The translations under genes were made by a program, and so were the position numbers. A stretch of DNA of 64,000 nt from DUOA01 sp012839095 (GTDB lineage: Bacteria; Bacillota; Clostridia; Caldicoprobacterales; DTU083): positions 768,880-832,879 of the forward strand of contig JBMNJE010000011.1 in the NCBI GenBank assembly GCA_050951505.1, written 5' to 3'. Shown piece by piece: positions 42,244-52,700 of this stretch. Within the stretch, counting starts at the first letter, position 1, and each line of letters starts with the position of its first letter. The notes under the pieces were generated by a model. The model was not told where the DNA came from. It was given only the letters and a program-made list of their open reading frames with translations, and did no database searches.

Positions 42244-44730
42244 CTATCTCTGATTTTTTAAAAACATAATCGCATCTTCTTCGTCAAGCGGTTTACTTAT
42301 CAGATAACCTTGTACCCTGTCACAATTGTGTTCTTCCAAATACTTCAGCTGGATATAATGCTCTACACCTTCAGCAATGGTCCAGTGTCCCATTTTGTGG
42401 GCCATTGAAATAATATCACCTGTTATTGCTTTGTTCAGATCAATTTGCATTAGATTGTCTATAAAATATTTATCAATTTTCATGCAATCAACTTTCAGCT
42501 CCCTCTCCCTTGAGAGTGAGGAATATCCGGTTCCAAAATCATCTATGATAATTTTGATCCCCGATCTCTGCAGCTTCCCTATTATTCTGTTAATGTTTTC
42601 GAAATCTGTGGCAAAAACTGATTCCGTTATCTCAATGCAGACATTATACGGATTAACCTGAATCTCGGTCATTAACTCAAGCAGCCTGCCTGTGAAATTA
42701 GGACTTAACAGCTGAATAACAGAAATATTGAATGTAACTACAGTTTTATCATATCCAAGGTCCCTGAGTTTGTTTAGAAAATGAAATGCTTGCACAATTA
42801 CTTTTTCGCCAATTGGAAGGATAAGTTTAGTTTTTTCTGCTATTGGAATAAATTCCAAAGGCGACACGGGACCGAGCTTATCTGTAGCCAATCTTGCCAG
42901 TGCCTCAAAGCCGAAAACTGAACCGGTTCTTAAATCCATGATCGGCTGGTATTGCAAACACAGTTCATCAACGCCAGGATCGGCGGCTGCAACAGCGCTG
43001 AGAGCTTCCACAATGTCTCTTTCGCGGTTGACCATGGCTTCCAGTTCATCATCGTAAAAACAAATTTCAAAGTCTTTACCAAGCGTACTGACAGCTCTCT
43101 CTGAAGCAATCAGGAGCCTTCCCAGCATCATATCTATATTAGGTTCTCTTTGGTTCCGGTCAATTTCAAGGATTCCGATCCCGCCTCCTATTCTTTCCGT
43201 TACAAATAAGGATCCCAGAGTCTCTGCTATTATACTGCTGAAATTAACAAGTTCATTTTTGTCCTTATAATCAAGCAGATAGTAGATAAAGTGATTTTCA
43301 AGCCCCTGAAAAAGCCGGCGGTTATCAGTGCAATGCTGACTTAGGGTCTCAGCTGCCCTTTTTATCAGATTCATGGAATACTGAAATCCGTAATTGGCCG
43401 TCAGCAGATGAACCATGCTTAAATTTATGCCAATAAGGGCTTTTCTTGACTTTTTCTTAAGCCTGATATCCTTTTGGAGCAGTGACACCAAGTAGTCGCG
43501 GTTATATAGCCCTGTCCATCTGTCGTGTTCAGTATTGTATATTAATTCATCTTCTATAGCTTTTCGATCTGATATGTCTAGCACGATACCTTCCAGCGCT
43601 TCAACTTCACCTTTTTCGTTGTATATTCCCTGTCCCATCTCAAGAACCCATTTTTTTTCTCCGTCAGCAGTTATGATCTCAAACTCATATTTGAAAGGCA
43701 GCTTAGCTGTAAGAATCCGCTCCCATTCATTCCACAAGGCTTTCCGGTATTCAGGAGAAATAATTTCATTATAGGACAGATCTTTGTTGAACAAAAGGCT
43801 TTCAGGGGGATAGCCGGTGAGGTTTAAACAACCCTTGGAAACATACTGCATTGTCCAGTCACGATCATAATTACACCTGTATGCAAGACCCGGTAGGTGT
43901 GAAAGCAGAACAGATTTGCTGCGTTCACTCTCATTAAGTGCTTTTTCCATTGCTTTGCGTTCGGTGATATCCTGGACCAGGCAAATATGACTGCACGGAC
44001 GATCATCAGATATGGAAAGCGGAGCAACAATCATATGTACCCAGACTATTGAACCATCAGGCCTGATGTACCTTTTATCCATGGAGTACATTTTGGTTTC
44101 GCCTGATTGGAGCTTCTTGAAGTTATTCATATCTTCTTCCAGATCATCGGGGTGAGTTATCCTGGCCCAACCCAGGCTGATAAGCTCCTCCTTTGTTCTT
44201 CCTGTGATTAGTTCAAATTTTGAGTTTATCTTAGCATTGGCGCAGCCTGATTGACAAGGATCGCAGTTGTACGAAATCGCAATACCTATGGGAGCTTGTT
44301 CAAAAAGCATATCAAAGGTCAGAGTTTGTTCTTCCAATTGCTTCCTAAGAGCTTCCTCCGCACGAAGCAGGGCTGCATGGACATCAATTCTGGCCTTGAG
44401 AGAAGCCATATGAATCGGTTTTCGGATATAGTCTACTGCACCTAGTTTTAGAACCTTTATTTCATTATCCAACTCATCATAATTTGTCAGTATTATGGTA
44501 CGCAAATTTTCATACTTCTTGTTATTTTTAAGATGCTCCAGAACCTGAAATCCATCAATATTGGGCATCTTCAGATCAAGTATGAGTAAGTTTATCCCTT
44601 CGTGTTCTTCAAGCACGCGCATAGCTTCCATGCCGTCACAGGCAGTCAATATAAAATAGTCATCAAGCATGTTTTTTATAATCAGTCTGTCCGTTGCTGA
44701 GTCGTCAACTACCAATATCTTAATACACAT
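42244..44730 (-). CDS. REC-PAS-PAS-GGDEF(degenerate)-EAL c-di-GMP phosphodiesterase
   Basis: This 828-residue protein has a receiver domain (residues 1-120, phospho-accepting D52 in LILDLKMP), two PAS domains (about 140-260 and 270-390), a degenerate GGDEF domain (about 395-565, the motif position reads LENHF instead of GGDEF) and an EAL domain (about 580-828). In the EAL domain FEALARL, VTFNISV, CIEITES, IIDDFGTGYSSLS, the Lys of MKIDKYFI and AEGVE are all intact, so c-di-GMP hydrolysis is expected and the GGDEF part is probably regulatory. It is 21 bases downstream of a hybrid histidine kinase gene, its probable partner. Confidence 0.94.
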   Translation of the reverse strand: MCIKILVVDDSATDRLIIKNMLDDYFILTACDGMEAMRVLEEHEGINLLILDLKMPNIDGFQVLEHLKNNKKYENLRTIILTNYDELDNEIKVLKLGAVDYIRKPIHMASLKARIDVHAALLRAEEALRKQLEEQTLTFDMLFEQAPIGIAISYNCDPCQSGCANAKINSKFELITGRTKEELISLGWARITHPDDLEEDMNNFKKLQSGETKMYSMDKRYIRPDGSIVWVHMIVAPLSISDDRPCSHICLVQDITERKAMEKALNESERSKSVLLSHLPGLAYRCNYDRDWTMQYVSKGCLNLTGYPPESLLFNKDLSYNEIISPEYRKALWNEWERILTAKLPFKYEFEIITADGEKKWVLEMGQGIYNEKGEVEALEGIVLDISDRKAIEDELIYNTEHDRWTGLYNRDYLVSLLQKDIRLKKKSRKALIGINLSMVHLLTANYGFQYSMNLIKRAAETLSQHCTDNRRLFQGLENHFIYYLLDYKDKNELVNFSSIIAETLGSLFVTERIGGGIGILEIDRNQREPNIDMMLGRLLIASERAVSTLGKDFEICFYDDELEAMVNRERDIVEALSAVAAADPGVDELCLQYQPIMDLRTGSVFGFEALARLATDKLGPVSPLEFIPIAEKTKLILPIGEKVIVQAFHFLNKLRDLGYDKTVVTFNISVIQLLSPNFTGRLLELMTEIQVNPYNVCIEITESVFATDFENINRIIGKLQRSGIKIIIDDFGTGYSSLSRERELKVDCMKIDKYFIDNLMQIDLNKAITGDIISMAHKMGHWTIAEGVEHYIQLKYLEEHNCDRVQGYLISKPLDEEDAIMFLKNQR

Positions 44731-44751
44731 AACTGTTCCCCTTTCTTTAGC

Positions 44752-47733
44752 TCATGTCCGAACTTGATTTTCCTTTAATGTCTTAAGTTCAAGAAACAGT
44801 TTTTTTAATAAGTCAGAAAATCTTCCCTGCAGCAGCACTATTTCTTCCCCTTTCCCTTCTTCCAGAGCTTTCTGTAATGATGCAGCTGCATCACGAAGCG
44901 ATATGGCGCCGATGCTTCCTGAACTGCCCTTTATCTTATGCACGATTTGTGCGGCATCTTCAAATCTTCTTTCACTAACCGCTTTCTCAAGCTTTTTCAG
45001 TGTATAAAGATTTTCATTATAGTATTCATTAAGCACCTGATAGTACAATTCTTCATTATCGCCCATGTTTTTAAGGCCCAGATGCCGATCAAGCACAGTT
45101 GTATCCGAATTTGCTGCCGGTTCATTATCAAGAATGATGTTTTTGATTGTTTGAATGAAGTGATCGGGATTAAATGGCTTGCTGATGTAATGAAATATAC
45201 CGCTTTTTTCACACCTGTCGCGTACACCTAATATGACATCTGCTGTCATTGCTACGATAGGTAGTTCAGCTGAAAGCTCACGAATTTTTTCAGCTGTTTC
45301 ATAGCCATTCATAACAGGCATATGCAAATCCAATAATATCAAGTTGATACTGTCCATGTTTTCCTTATATAATTCCACTGCTTCCTTTCCGTTATTGGCT
45401 GTGATCACTTCTATTCCTACCTGCTCCAGGAGCGATTTTGCTACCAGCTGATTTGTTTTATTGTCTTCAGCCAATAACACAAGACAAGGCTTATTTATCA
45501 TTGTCGGAACGGACTCAACGTTTAAAGAAGGACGGGAACCGGAAACTGCCTTAAGATTAAAAATGTCCAGAATCCCGTTAAGCAATATTGAAGGTATTAT
45601 CGGCTTCCCAATACCCATATCAATACCATGCTCACTAATCCTGTCAAACAGATCTTCCCGCATCATCGGCAGAAGCATTATTATTCTTGGTACTTTAATA
45701 ATTCTTTTATTGTTGCGGATTTTTTCGAGAAAGCTGAAACCGCCTTCAACCGGGGTATCATAGTCGATTATAAATAAATCAAAGGGCCTGGCAAATTTCC
45801 CGTCAGCGGCTTCTAACAGGCTCATGGCACTAGCTTCTGAACTTGTAAGCTCACAATACATTCCGCAGCTTCCCAAATAGCTTTCAATCAGGTTCATGTT
45901 TGCACCCGATTTTTCCAGAACCAGTGTTCGCATATTCCTGAAACTGTTGGTGGACAAGGCTTTAGAGTAAACTGTTTCTTTATCCTTGTCGACACTTAGG
46001 GATAACTGAATAATAAAAGTAGTGCCTTCACCGGGAGTACTGAACACCTTTATGTCGCCGCCCATCATATCCACTAAGTTCCTCACTATTGACAATCCCA
46101 AACCAGAGCCTCCAAAACGACGGTTTATGCTGCTGTCAACCTGTTCAAAAGGTGTAAAGAGCTTTTTCACCTGTTCTTCTGTCATTCCTATTCCGGTATC
46201 CCTTATTGTAAAAGAAATATGATAATTATCATTCTCCTTTGCTATCAATCGTATATCCAGTGAAACTTCACCTTTGCTGGTGAACTTGACGGCGTTGTTA
46301 AGAACATTAAGCAAGATCTGCCCAATCCTCTTGGAATCGCCAAAAAACCAGTTAGGAATTTGAGGATCCTTTGAAAGTCGAAAGCCAATTTCCTGCTCAT
46401 TAATTTTGTATGAAACAATATTGACTACATCCTGAATCACCTGATCCAGACTGAAGGAAGTTATCTCAAGTTCAACTTTTCCTGCTTCAATTTTAGAAAA
46501 GTCGAGTATGTCGTCTATAATGCTCAGCATACTGTTTGCTGCTTGTATAATCCGATCGAGATACATGCTTTGAGTTAAAGTAATCTCGGTCTTTTTCAAA
46601 AGATATGACATTCCCGTCACAGCATTAAGCGGTGTTCTTATTTCATGGGACATCCTTGCCAGGAATCTTGACTTGAATTCATTTGCTTCATCGGCTTCAT
46701 GCTTTGCTCTTTCGAGCTCAAGCTGAATTTGTTTCCTTTGGCGTATCTCATTTTTCAGCCTCACAATCCAAAAAACAGATACGAACAGAACGACTGCTAT
46801 AAAAGCGCCGATAATTGAGAGTATGCGAATAACAGGCCTGTAATCTATATCAGTATCCAGCTCAACCCACTTGTTGTGGATTTCAAGTTTTTCATTCTCG
46901 CTAATGTACATCATCGCCTTGTTAAAGATGCTGATCAGTTCAGGCCAGTCCTTCCTGGCAGCAAAATACAGAGCCTGCTGTTTCTCAGCTTCGAAAGATA
47001 CGAATCTTAGATTTGTCAAACCATTTGAACGTATAATATAGTTTGTTGTCGCAAGATTTCCTATAAATGCTTTTTCTGTTCCGGTTGCTACTGCAGTAAG
47101 CGCAGCTTCTACAGAATCATACAAGCTGAGATTTAAATTCTTATATGACAATAAATAGCTGTGATGTGAACTGTTGCGCTGCACGGCCACAATCAAGCCT
47201 TGCAAGTCTTCGATTCCTGATATTTCAGAATCTGTATCGCGGGTTACAATAACTCTTTTATAGTAGTAATAAGGTTCGGAAAATAGAAAGAACTCTTCTC
47301 TTTCGCTTGTTTTGCCGATGGAAGGCAGGGCGGCAACATCTCCTGCAAGCGCCATGTCATACGCTTCAGGCCAGGATAAATCCTTTATAACTTCAAACTG
47401 CAAACCTGTCTTTTCACTTACCAAAGCAAGATAGTCTGCTGCGATTCCTCTGTAATTACCATTTTCATCGATAAACTCATATGGTATAAATCCGGGGTCG
47501 ACACCAAGACGGATAACCGGATGTTCTTCCATGAAGGCTAGCTCTTCCTGTGTCCATCTGATGTCGTTTTCACCAGCCAGGCAGGGTGTTGCTGTCAATG
47601 CTATAATAACCGCTATCAGTAAGACTGAACCTGCTGTGACATTCCTGCGGTTTATATTCATTATGCCATAATTGCCAGAACTGAAATCTGACTGACGGAA
47701 GATGTTCAAGAATTCTATATGATATACTTTCAT
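44752..47733 (-). CDS. Hybrid sensor histidine kinase with solute-binding sensor, two REC and Hpt domains
   Basis: This 993-residue protein is of BvgS/EvgS type. A signal anchor (about 33-53) is followed by an extracytoplasmic solute-binding domain of the SBP_bac_3 family (60-290), a transmembrane helix at 300-325, HisKA with His363 in MSHEIRTPLN, an ATPase domain with GGSGLGLSIV, a first receiver-like domain (FIIDYDTP), a second receiver (LLAEDNKTNQ, then LILLDLHMPV) and a C-terminal Hpt domain with HKIKGSSGSIGA. The REC-PAS-GGDEF-EAL gene 21 bases downstream could receive phosphate, linking an amino-acid-like ligand to c-di-GMP breakdown (inference). Start after AGGAAGG. Confidence 0.94.
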   Translation of the reverse strand: MKVYHIEFLNIFRQSDFSSGNYGIMNINRRNVTAGSVLLIAVIIALTATPCLAGENDIRWTQEELAFMEEHPVIRLGVDPGFIPYEFIDENGNYRGIAADYLALVSEKTGLQFEVIKDLSWPEAYDMALAGDVAALPSIGKTSEREEFFLFSEPYYYYKRVIVTRDTDSEISGIEDLQGLIVAVQRNSSHHSYLLSYKNLNLSLYDSVEAALTAVATGTEKAFIGNLATTNYIIRSNGLTNLRFVSFEAEKQQALYFAARKDWPELISIFNKAMMYISENEKLEIHNKWVELDTDIDYRPVIRILSIIGAFIAVVLFVSVFWIVRLKNEIRQRKQIQLELERAKHEADEANEFKSRFLARMSHEIRTPLNAVTGMSYLLKKTEITLTQSMYLDRIIQAANSMLSIIDDILDFSKIEAGKVELEITSFSLDQVIQDVVNIVSYKINEQEIGFRLSKDPQIPNWFFGDSKRIGQILLNVLNNAVKFTSKGEVSLDIRLIAKENDNYHISFTIRDTGIGMTEEQVKKLFTPFEQVDSSINRRFGGSGLGLSIVRNLVDMMGGDIKVFSTPGEGTTFIIQLSLSVDKDKETVYSKALSTNSFRNMRTLVLEKSGANMNLIESYLGSCGMYCELTSSEASAMSLLEAADGKFARPFDLFIIDYDTPVEGGFSFLEKIRNNKRIIKVPRIIMLLPMMREDLFDRISEHGIDMGIGKPIIPSILLNGILDIFNLKAVSGSRPSLNVESVPTMINKPCLVLLAEDNKTNQLVAKSLLEQVGIEVITANNGKEAVELYKENMDSINLILLDLHMPVMNGYETAEKIRELSAELPIVAMTADVILGVRDRCEKSGIFHYISKPFNPDHFIQTIKNIILDNEPAANSDTTVLDRHLGLKNMGDNEELYYQVLNEYYNENLYTLKKLEKAVSERRFEDAAQIVHKIKGSSGSIGAISLRDAAASLQKALEEGKGEEIVLLQGRFSDLLKKLFLELKTLKENQVRT

Positions 47734-47778
47734 ATCATAACACCTTCCTCGCTCTCAAGTATATCAGGTAAGTATTTC

Positions 47779-47925
47779 TCAGTTCGATAAATTAAAATTC
47801 ATAGATTGCAGATATTCAGATATTAAGAAAAAATCGATATGCTGTAATTCACCTAATAACTGAAATAAAGAGCTTGCTGCAAGTATCAGCGGCACTATCG
47901 CGCAAGATATCAATGACAAGCTCAT
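47779..47925 (-). CDS. Possible small membrane protein
   Basis: A 48-codon frame beginning MSLSLISCAIVPLILAASSL with one hydrophobic helix and a polar tail; CAGGAAGATA precedes the ATG. It lies 45 bases upstream of the hybrid kinase gene. The frame could begin further upstream at 48003, but without a ribosome site. No family recognised. It may be a small protein of the signalling operon or the remnant of a larger gene. Confidence 0.35.
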   Translation of the reverse strand: MSLSLISCAIVPLILAASSLFQLLGELQHIDFFLISEYLQSMNFNLSN

Positions 47926-48125
47926 TATCTTCCTGTTTATATTCCTGACAAAACAACACTGCCTACAGGTTATTGCCTGCATAGAGATGCAGGACAAGTA
48001 CAAAGTTTAAATATAAAATATTAAGAATATTATGTCACATATTGTCATAATTGTCAATAAATTATTATTCCCCGTAGAATATGTTGAGTTAATTACTCGT
48101 AATCACTTTACTCCTATTGTTCCAA

Positions 48126-48518
48126 TTATCCTTCAATGATCTTTACGTAGAATTTTCTGTCTCTGGGTCCGTCAAATTCACAAAAGTAAATTCCCTGCCA
48201 GGTTCCAAGCATGAGTCTGCCTCCCTGAATTATAACTGTGCAGGATGAGCCCATGAGTGAAGCCTTTATATGGGCATGAGAATTCCCTTCAAAGTGAAGA
48301 TACTCTCCATGTACAGGATAAGCTTTGTCCAGTGCAGCTATAATGTCTCGCACAACATCGGGATCGGCACTTTCGTTTATTGTAAGCCCGGCTGTTGTAT
48401 GGGGTACATATATTACTGCGATACCATTCTGCACATTGCTCTTATTAACTGCTTCAGCAACCTTATTTGTTATATTAATAAACTGCTGCGATTTAGTTGT
48501 TCTCATACTCCATAACAT
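48126..48518 (-). CDS. yjbQ: YjbQ-family (secondary thiamine-phosphate synthase/UPF0047) protein
   Basis: This 130-residue protein shows the family blocks VYVPHTTAGLTINESADPDV and HFEGNSHAHIKASLMGSS, with conserved histidines of the metal site, and GTWQGIYFCEFDGPRDR at the C terminus. The family is universal; some members have weak thiamine-phosphate synthase activity, but the true role is unsettled. Complete. AGAGGT precedes the ATG. A deleted copy lies at 39467-39620. It is followed upstream by a DUF1801 gene on the same strand with a 22-base gap, so the two may be cotranscribed. Confidence 0.93.
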   Translation of the reverse strand: MLWSMRTTKSQQFINITNKVAEAVNKSNVQNGIAVIYVPHTTAGLTINESADPDVVRDIIAALDKAYPVHGEYLHFEGNSHAHIKASLMGSSCTVIIQGGRLMLGTWQGIYFCEFDGPRDRKFYVKIIEG

Positions 48519-48540
48519 GCCTTTTACCTCTATTCGTTGT

Positions 48541-48954
48541 TCATTCTCCCTGCTTAATTACAGTTGTTGCTTCTATCCACTTCTCAACAATCTTTCTTAT
48601 AATTTTACTATTTTTCTGTATTTCATCCAGGCTCCCAAATGATGCAATTGCTCTGTCGTTTTCCTTCCATATCAAAATATCATACTTCTCATTTAATATT
48701 CTTTCCTCCAGCGGCTCCTTAACCTTTGCTCCACGATGAAAAACAACATGGAGCTGCCTTTGCGAATTTATTCTAATTGTGATACGGTCTTCTCCGTTAA
48801 AGCTGTAGTTAGGACCGTTCCACTTTATTGCCTCTGTTAATTCATAATCTGTGCTCGTTATTATTGATCTTAAGCATTCAATCCCGTCTCTTAATGAATG
48901 GTTCAAACTGTTCAAAAATGCTGTCACTTCACTATTCAATTTACTATGCTTCAT
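48541..48954 (-). CDS. DUF1801-domain protein
   Basis: This 137-residue protein has the DUF1801 core around LTEAIKWNGPNYSFNGEDRI. It is only distantly like the one at 4291-4659 and belongs to the branch with a longer C-terminal helix (KIIRKIVEKWIEAT). AAGGAG is the ribosome site. Probably in an operon with the yjbQ gene 22 bases downstream. Function unknown. Confidence 0.82.
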   Translation of the reverse strand: MKHSKLNSEVTAFLNSLNHSLRDGIECLRSIITSTDYELTEAIKWNGPNYSFNGEDRITIRINSQRQLHVVFHRGAKVKEPLEERILNEKYDILIWKENDRAIASFGSLDEIQKNSKIIRKIVEKWIEATTVIKQGE

Positions 48955-49148
48955 ATCCTTGCTCCTTTCACTTAAAAGTCGTTGGCAGACCAGCGCTGTA
49001 TAGTTTTAGTCTCCTGAAAGTTTTATAAACCCTATGCCCTTAGAAATAACAGAAAAGCAGATTAGGATTAACTCCATTGATATGTCAAATAATGGGTGTC
49101 TGCCGTCTATATTTTATTAGCTATTTGATACCATAATAACTTTTTCTT

Positions 49149-49493
49149 TTATCGCCATATCTTCCTTGCTTTTGGATCAGCAGCAAGACACTGCTCTCTC
49201 AAACTCTCCAATTCTGCTGTATGATCTTCATGTGGGTCATCATACTTTAACACTTTAATTACTGATAGTTCAAAGGCTTCCGAGCCAAATTTGTTCCATA
49301 GTTCCTGCAATCGTTTATTGGGATGCCAGTTGGCTGCCAATTTCATATTAGTACTGTTAAAGTCTGATTTTGTATCTTTGGAGATACCCAAAAATACCTC
49401 ACCAGTTACCTTACAACGGTAAGATATTACGCCCATTTCAGGATGTCTATGTTTATAGGCTTCTAAAAGCTCTTTTTTTCTTATTTTATCCAT
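49149..49493 (-). CDS. GIY-YIG nuclease-like family protein
   Basis: This 114-residue protein of a clostridial GIY-YIG-like family has MGVISYRCKVTGEVFLGISK, in which GVISYRC stands for the GIY strand and VFLGISK for the YIG strand, then LQELWNKFGSEAFELSVIK with the helix carrying an acidic residue. ATG at 49493 is placed after GAGGTGAAGACA; the frame also has a GTG three codons earlier inside the ribosome site. The catalytic Arg/Glu set of GIY-YIG nucleases is only partly evident, so activity is uncertain. A truncated copy lies at 41573-41780. Confidence 0.8.
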   Translation of the reverse strand: MDKIRKKELLEAYKHRHPEMGVISYRCKVTGEVFLGISKDTKSDFNSTNMKLAANWHPNKRLQELWNKFGSEAFELSVIKVLKYDDPHEDHTAELESLREQCLAADPKARKIWR

Positions 49494-49577
49494 TGTCTTC
49501 ACCTCGAATTAAGTATACACTTAATTTCTCCATAAAGTAATCCACGCTTCGTAGACTATGTGAATGAACAAATGATT

Positions 49578-49631
49578 CCCTTAACCTCAGGATTGGTCAC
49601 CCATTCTAAATCCTGAGCTCAATTTTAAGGG
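49578..49631. other. Two-part hairpin downstream of the surface-protein gene
   Basis: Inner stem CTCAGGATT/AATCCTGAG (49586-49594, 49609-49617) inside an outer stem CCCTTAA/TTAAGGG (49578-49584, 49625-49631). It lies 140 bases after the surface protein stop on the minus strand, without a T tract. A structured 3' end, or a weak terminator; the rest of the gap (49494-49769) shows no gene. Confidence 0.5.
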
Positions 49632-49769
49632 TGCTTGTATAGAATATCACTTCCTTTAAGAGCGATATGCATTCATAAGTTCCAAAACACCGTAAATACG
49701 CCGTTTTCAAGGGCTAATACATCTATTTTCTGTTGTTTTCCGAAAGGCATCAATTATCATTCACTCAAC

Positions 49770-52700
49770 TCATCTTTTTTTACGTAATAAAATAAACATT
49801 GTTGTCATCGCTCCACCAAAAACTAACACGCCCGCCAGAACCCATATATGCTTTGAACCAAAGCGCGTACTTCCGTTGGATGTACCACTCTGCCAAGCAT
49901 CATCTGCTAAATCAATCAGATAGCTGCCCATGAGAATGTTTTCTTTATTCAGCGCAATAAGAACCAGTTCACCAGCTTCATCGATGTCCTTTTGACTGAT
50001 AGACAGTTCCATCAAATTTAACGTGGTGTCAATCTGCAGGATTTCACCGGATGGAAGACGGATGGATGCCGCGCCCTCCGGCAGATCGTCTATGCTGATG
50101 ACTACGACCATTTTACCAGTCTCCTCATCTCCATGTATGGAAAGAGGCTTGAGTGGTACAGATGCAGATGTGTCATCCTGTGGAGAAGGCGTATTTGTCG
50201 TTGTCGGGGGTAGTGTGGCTATGGGTGCTGGGCTAGGCACAGATGTTGGCGGTTCGGATGGGGCGGGCGATTCTGATGGACCGGAACCGCTTCCACCGCT
50301 CACAATCAATTTAAAAGGCTTTTGGCCTGTAACCACTCTGGCTGGAATACCCGATATCGACAGTGCTTTCTGTACACCTTTATTCACTTTAATATGCAAC
50401 TCTACTGTTTGGCTCAAGAAGTCGACATCACCCGCTTTGATGGCTGTGATAACGGCCTCGCCCGGTCTTAGTACTGTCACCATACCGGTGCTGCTCACTG
50501 AAACAGCATCGCCTGAAGCGACAGAGTAACTGAATGATCCGTTGCCACTGCCGCCGCTGCCGAAAATTTGAAATGACGCGTCACCGTAGGCGATCGATTC
50601 CGGTAATTCAAACGTCAGGGCAGTTGCTTGAGCAGCCTTGTCTACCACTAATAAAAACTCATAAGATGCCGGTAAATAATTCTCATCACCTGAATTTGTA
50701 ACTTGGATTGTCGCCGCTCCTGCATGCATGATCGTTACTTTGCCTGCAGCGTCAACAACAACGGCATTACCGGAGATAATGGCATAACTCAGCATACCTG
50801 TACCGCTGCCACCATGGACATTTAAGCGAAAAGGTACATCCCCAAAAGTGGGGTTGTCCGGAATACCGCTTACGGTCAGCGGTACTTGAGCGGCCTTGCT
50901 TACAGCAACGGGCACCATCTGGCGCAGGGCGATGTTCGTATAATCAAAATTGTCGGTATCGCGGGGCGTGAAAACCACTGTATAGCAGCCGTCACCGGCA
51001 TTCGGGATAGTATCAGGGAGCTCCCAGTCAAAAGTGCCGTCACCGCTCCCCATTGATAATACGGAATCAGATAGCTTTTGCCCGTATGTAATAGAATCAG
51101 CAATCGGAAAGATCACCGGCGGTGGCACAGCCTTTTCAACTAAAATGTCAATGGCAGCATATGCTGCGTTGTATTTTGAATCTGCCGCCTTAGTCGCAGT
51201 GACAGTAGCTCTCCCGGCTCTGTGCAGTGTTATTCTGCCACTTGTACTATCTACGGAAACAATATCTTGACCGCTGATGACTTCGTAGGTTACTTCGCCG
51301 GTACTTTCTCCTCCCGATATCGGGAGGGTGAAAGATGCGTCTCCATATGTTTTGGTGATCGAATCTTCAAGGAAGGCAAAGCCGCTTTGATCAGCCCGTG
51401 CCACTTGGATTGTCACCTCGGCATCCGCTGTGTTGTAACGGTCATCCGATGGACTAACCGCACGCACCACCGCCGTGCCGGATTTAAACAGTATCACCGC
51501 TCCGCTGGACGCATCCACTGAAACCACATCATTGCCACTGACTACTAAATATAAGACAGCGCCGGAACTGAGCTTGTCCGAAACTTCCAACGTGAAAGGT
51601 GCGTCTCCATAAGTCTTGCTTATAGTTCCTTCAGCTATATCATAGTCTGAACCATCTGCAACGGCAAAGCCGTCCTGATCCGCCTTGCCAACATTAAGCA
51701 CTATAGCAGCCAAGGCCTCGCTGTAACGGTCGTCCATCGGGCTTAGGGAGCTTAAAGTCACTGTCCCGGATCTGTGCAGAGTCACGACACCTGAACTGCT
51801 GATGGAAGCAATATCAGTGTTGTCCGATGTATAAATGATGTCACCTGCGCTGAGCTTGCCCGAAGTCTCCAGCGTAAAGGCAGCATCACCGTATGTCTTG
51901 CTGATCAGCCCTTCTGCGATATCATAATCCGGTCCGGCGATAATGGCAAAGCTGTTTTGTGCTGCTTTGCCTGCCCGAAGCGTCACAGTGGCAGTAGATG
52001 AGTTGTAGCAGTCAGTTTCAAGGCTTTCAGCACTTAAAGTTACAGTGCCGGATTTGAGAATGGTGACCGTCCCGTCGCTGCTGACAGTTGCGATGCTTGT
52101 GTCACCGGATGCATAATTAATCGGCCCTACGCTCGTATTCACAGCCAACGTAAACGGCGTATCTCCGTAAGTTTTGCTGATAGTCCCTTCAGTAATGGTA
52201 TAATCCGCACTGTCAACTATCTCAAAGCTGCTCAAGGTGGCCCGGCTGACCTTAAGCGTCACCGAAGAAGCAGCCGGATAATAGCGTTCATCTGCCGCGC
52301 TCTGTACGGTCAGCGTGACTGTGCCGGATTTGTGCAGCGTCACAGTGCCGGAAGGGCTTATCGAAGCAACAGAGGTATCGCTGGAAGAATAGGTTAAGGC
52401 ACCGGTGCTCAGTCTCCCCGAGACCTCGAGTGAAAACGGCACATCTCCATAAGTCTTGCTTATCGCACCTTCTGCAATATCATAGCTGCTGCCATCGGCT
52501 ATGGAGAAGTCGGTCTGTAAGTATTTTGTTACGCTATAGCCTGTTATAGAACCACCGGCGATAGCGTTGTAGTTGTCGTTGTCGGCTTCGTTATATACCG
52601 CTGTTAGGTTATAAATGCTGTATGGAATGTTCTCCCAGGTGACCGAGGCGGCATAAACGCCGTCTGTTTCTATTATGGGAACGTTGCTGCCGATAATCGT

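Noticed and set aside
47926..48125. c-di-GMP riboswitch before the hybrid kinase gene
   Set aside because: A CCTGCAT/ATGCAGG hairpin is present, but the conserved GEMM-I core sequences are absent.
50300..52530. CRISPR-like repetition in the surface-protein gene
   Set aside because: The repeats are in-frame protein-domain units of 225-280 bases, not short repeats with unique spacers.
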